Shown: positions 15,097 to 15,236 of the stretch, in pieces
Numbering within the stretch: position 1 is the first letter of the stretch
How the letters are laid out: each line of letters opens with the position of its first letter
NCBI GenBank assembly: GCA_964459445.1
Contig: CAYWMP010000147.1
Coordinates: 1 to 15,236, forward strand
Direction: 5' to 3'
Source: CAYWMP01 sp964459445
GTDB taxonomy: Bacteria; Desulfobacterota; DSM-4660; Desulfatiglandales; HGW-15
Length of the DNA stretch: 15,236 nt
The notes under the pieces: generated by a model
Seen by the model: only the letters and a program-made list of their open reading frames with translations
Database searches by the model: none
What the model was told of the DNA's origin: nothing
Program-made: the position numbers and the translations under genes

Positions 15097-15236
15097 AGCT
15101 TTACTCCTTCTTCCTGTTTATTGCTCGAGGTTAGTGCTAAGCTCACCCGCCAACTAAAACTACTGCTTTTCCATAAAATGGCAATGGGCCTTGCCGTAGC
15201 GTTGTTCACAAAGTATTTGAGGATCCTTTTCCTTTA

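Overview
The window reads as a piece of a Gram-negative chromosome of about average GC. It is probably from a Desulfobacterota-type (former Deltaproteobacteria) or similar environmental anaerobe. This is an inference from three things: an RND pump with its periplasmic adaptor, the acyl-CoA/thiolase-DUF35 gene pair, and an intergenic element carrying 'ACAGGATTACAGGATGAACAAGATT'-style units that I associate with such genomes. No rRNA, tRNA, CRISPR array, transposase or integrase was seen.

Left edge (1-923, + strand): the 3' part of a type I restriction-modification specificity gene (hsdS), cut by the window edge, followed by about 370 bases without a convincing gene. From 1296 to 6844 everything is on the minus strand. 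In transcription order these are a membrane histidine kinase (6844-5387), an alpha/beta hydrolase (5297-4521), a frameshifted beta-lactamase-fold serine hydrolase lipoprotein (4271-2836), a small ABM-domain protein (2610-2293) and an NAD-type SDR oxidoreductase (2075-1296). A hairpin-bearing repeat-like element (2132-2275) lies between the last two.

The kinase diverges from a + strand operon (7063-9271), and the 218-base divergent gap contains a perfect 16-bp palindrome at 6937-6952. The operon encodes an SCP2-type thiolase homologue lacking the usual catalytic cysteines and a DUF35 zinc-ribbon/OB-fold partner. The partner carries a C-terminal segment that looks like an SCP2 sterol/lipid-carrier domain. 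By analogy with the Ltp2-ChsH2 aldolase this pair may act on a large acyl-CoA by C-C bond cleavage or formation other than classical thiolysis. It is the most interesting system in the window.

After a nested palindromic intergenic structure (9286-9374), a minus-strand operon encodes an RND efflux adaptor (14246-12765) and RND permease (12760-9452), with GTG starts and a 4-base junction; no TolC-type partner is present. The right edge has about 475 bases without a recognised gene and then a 124-codon remnant of a PLP-dependent aminotransferase. In that remnant the N-terminal and C-terminal segments are joined in frame and the whole PLP-binding middle is missing. Two of the genes (the serine hydrolase and the aminotransferase) are therefore decayed or incomplete.
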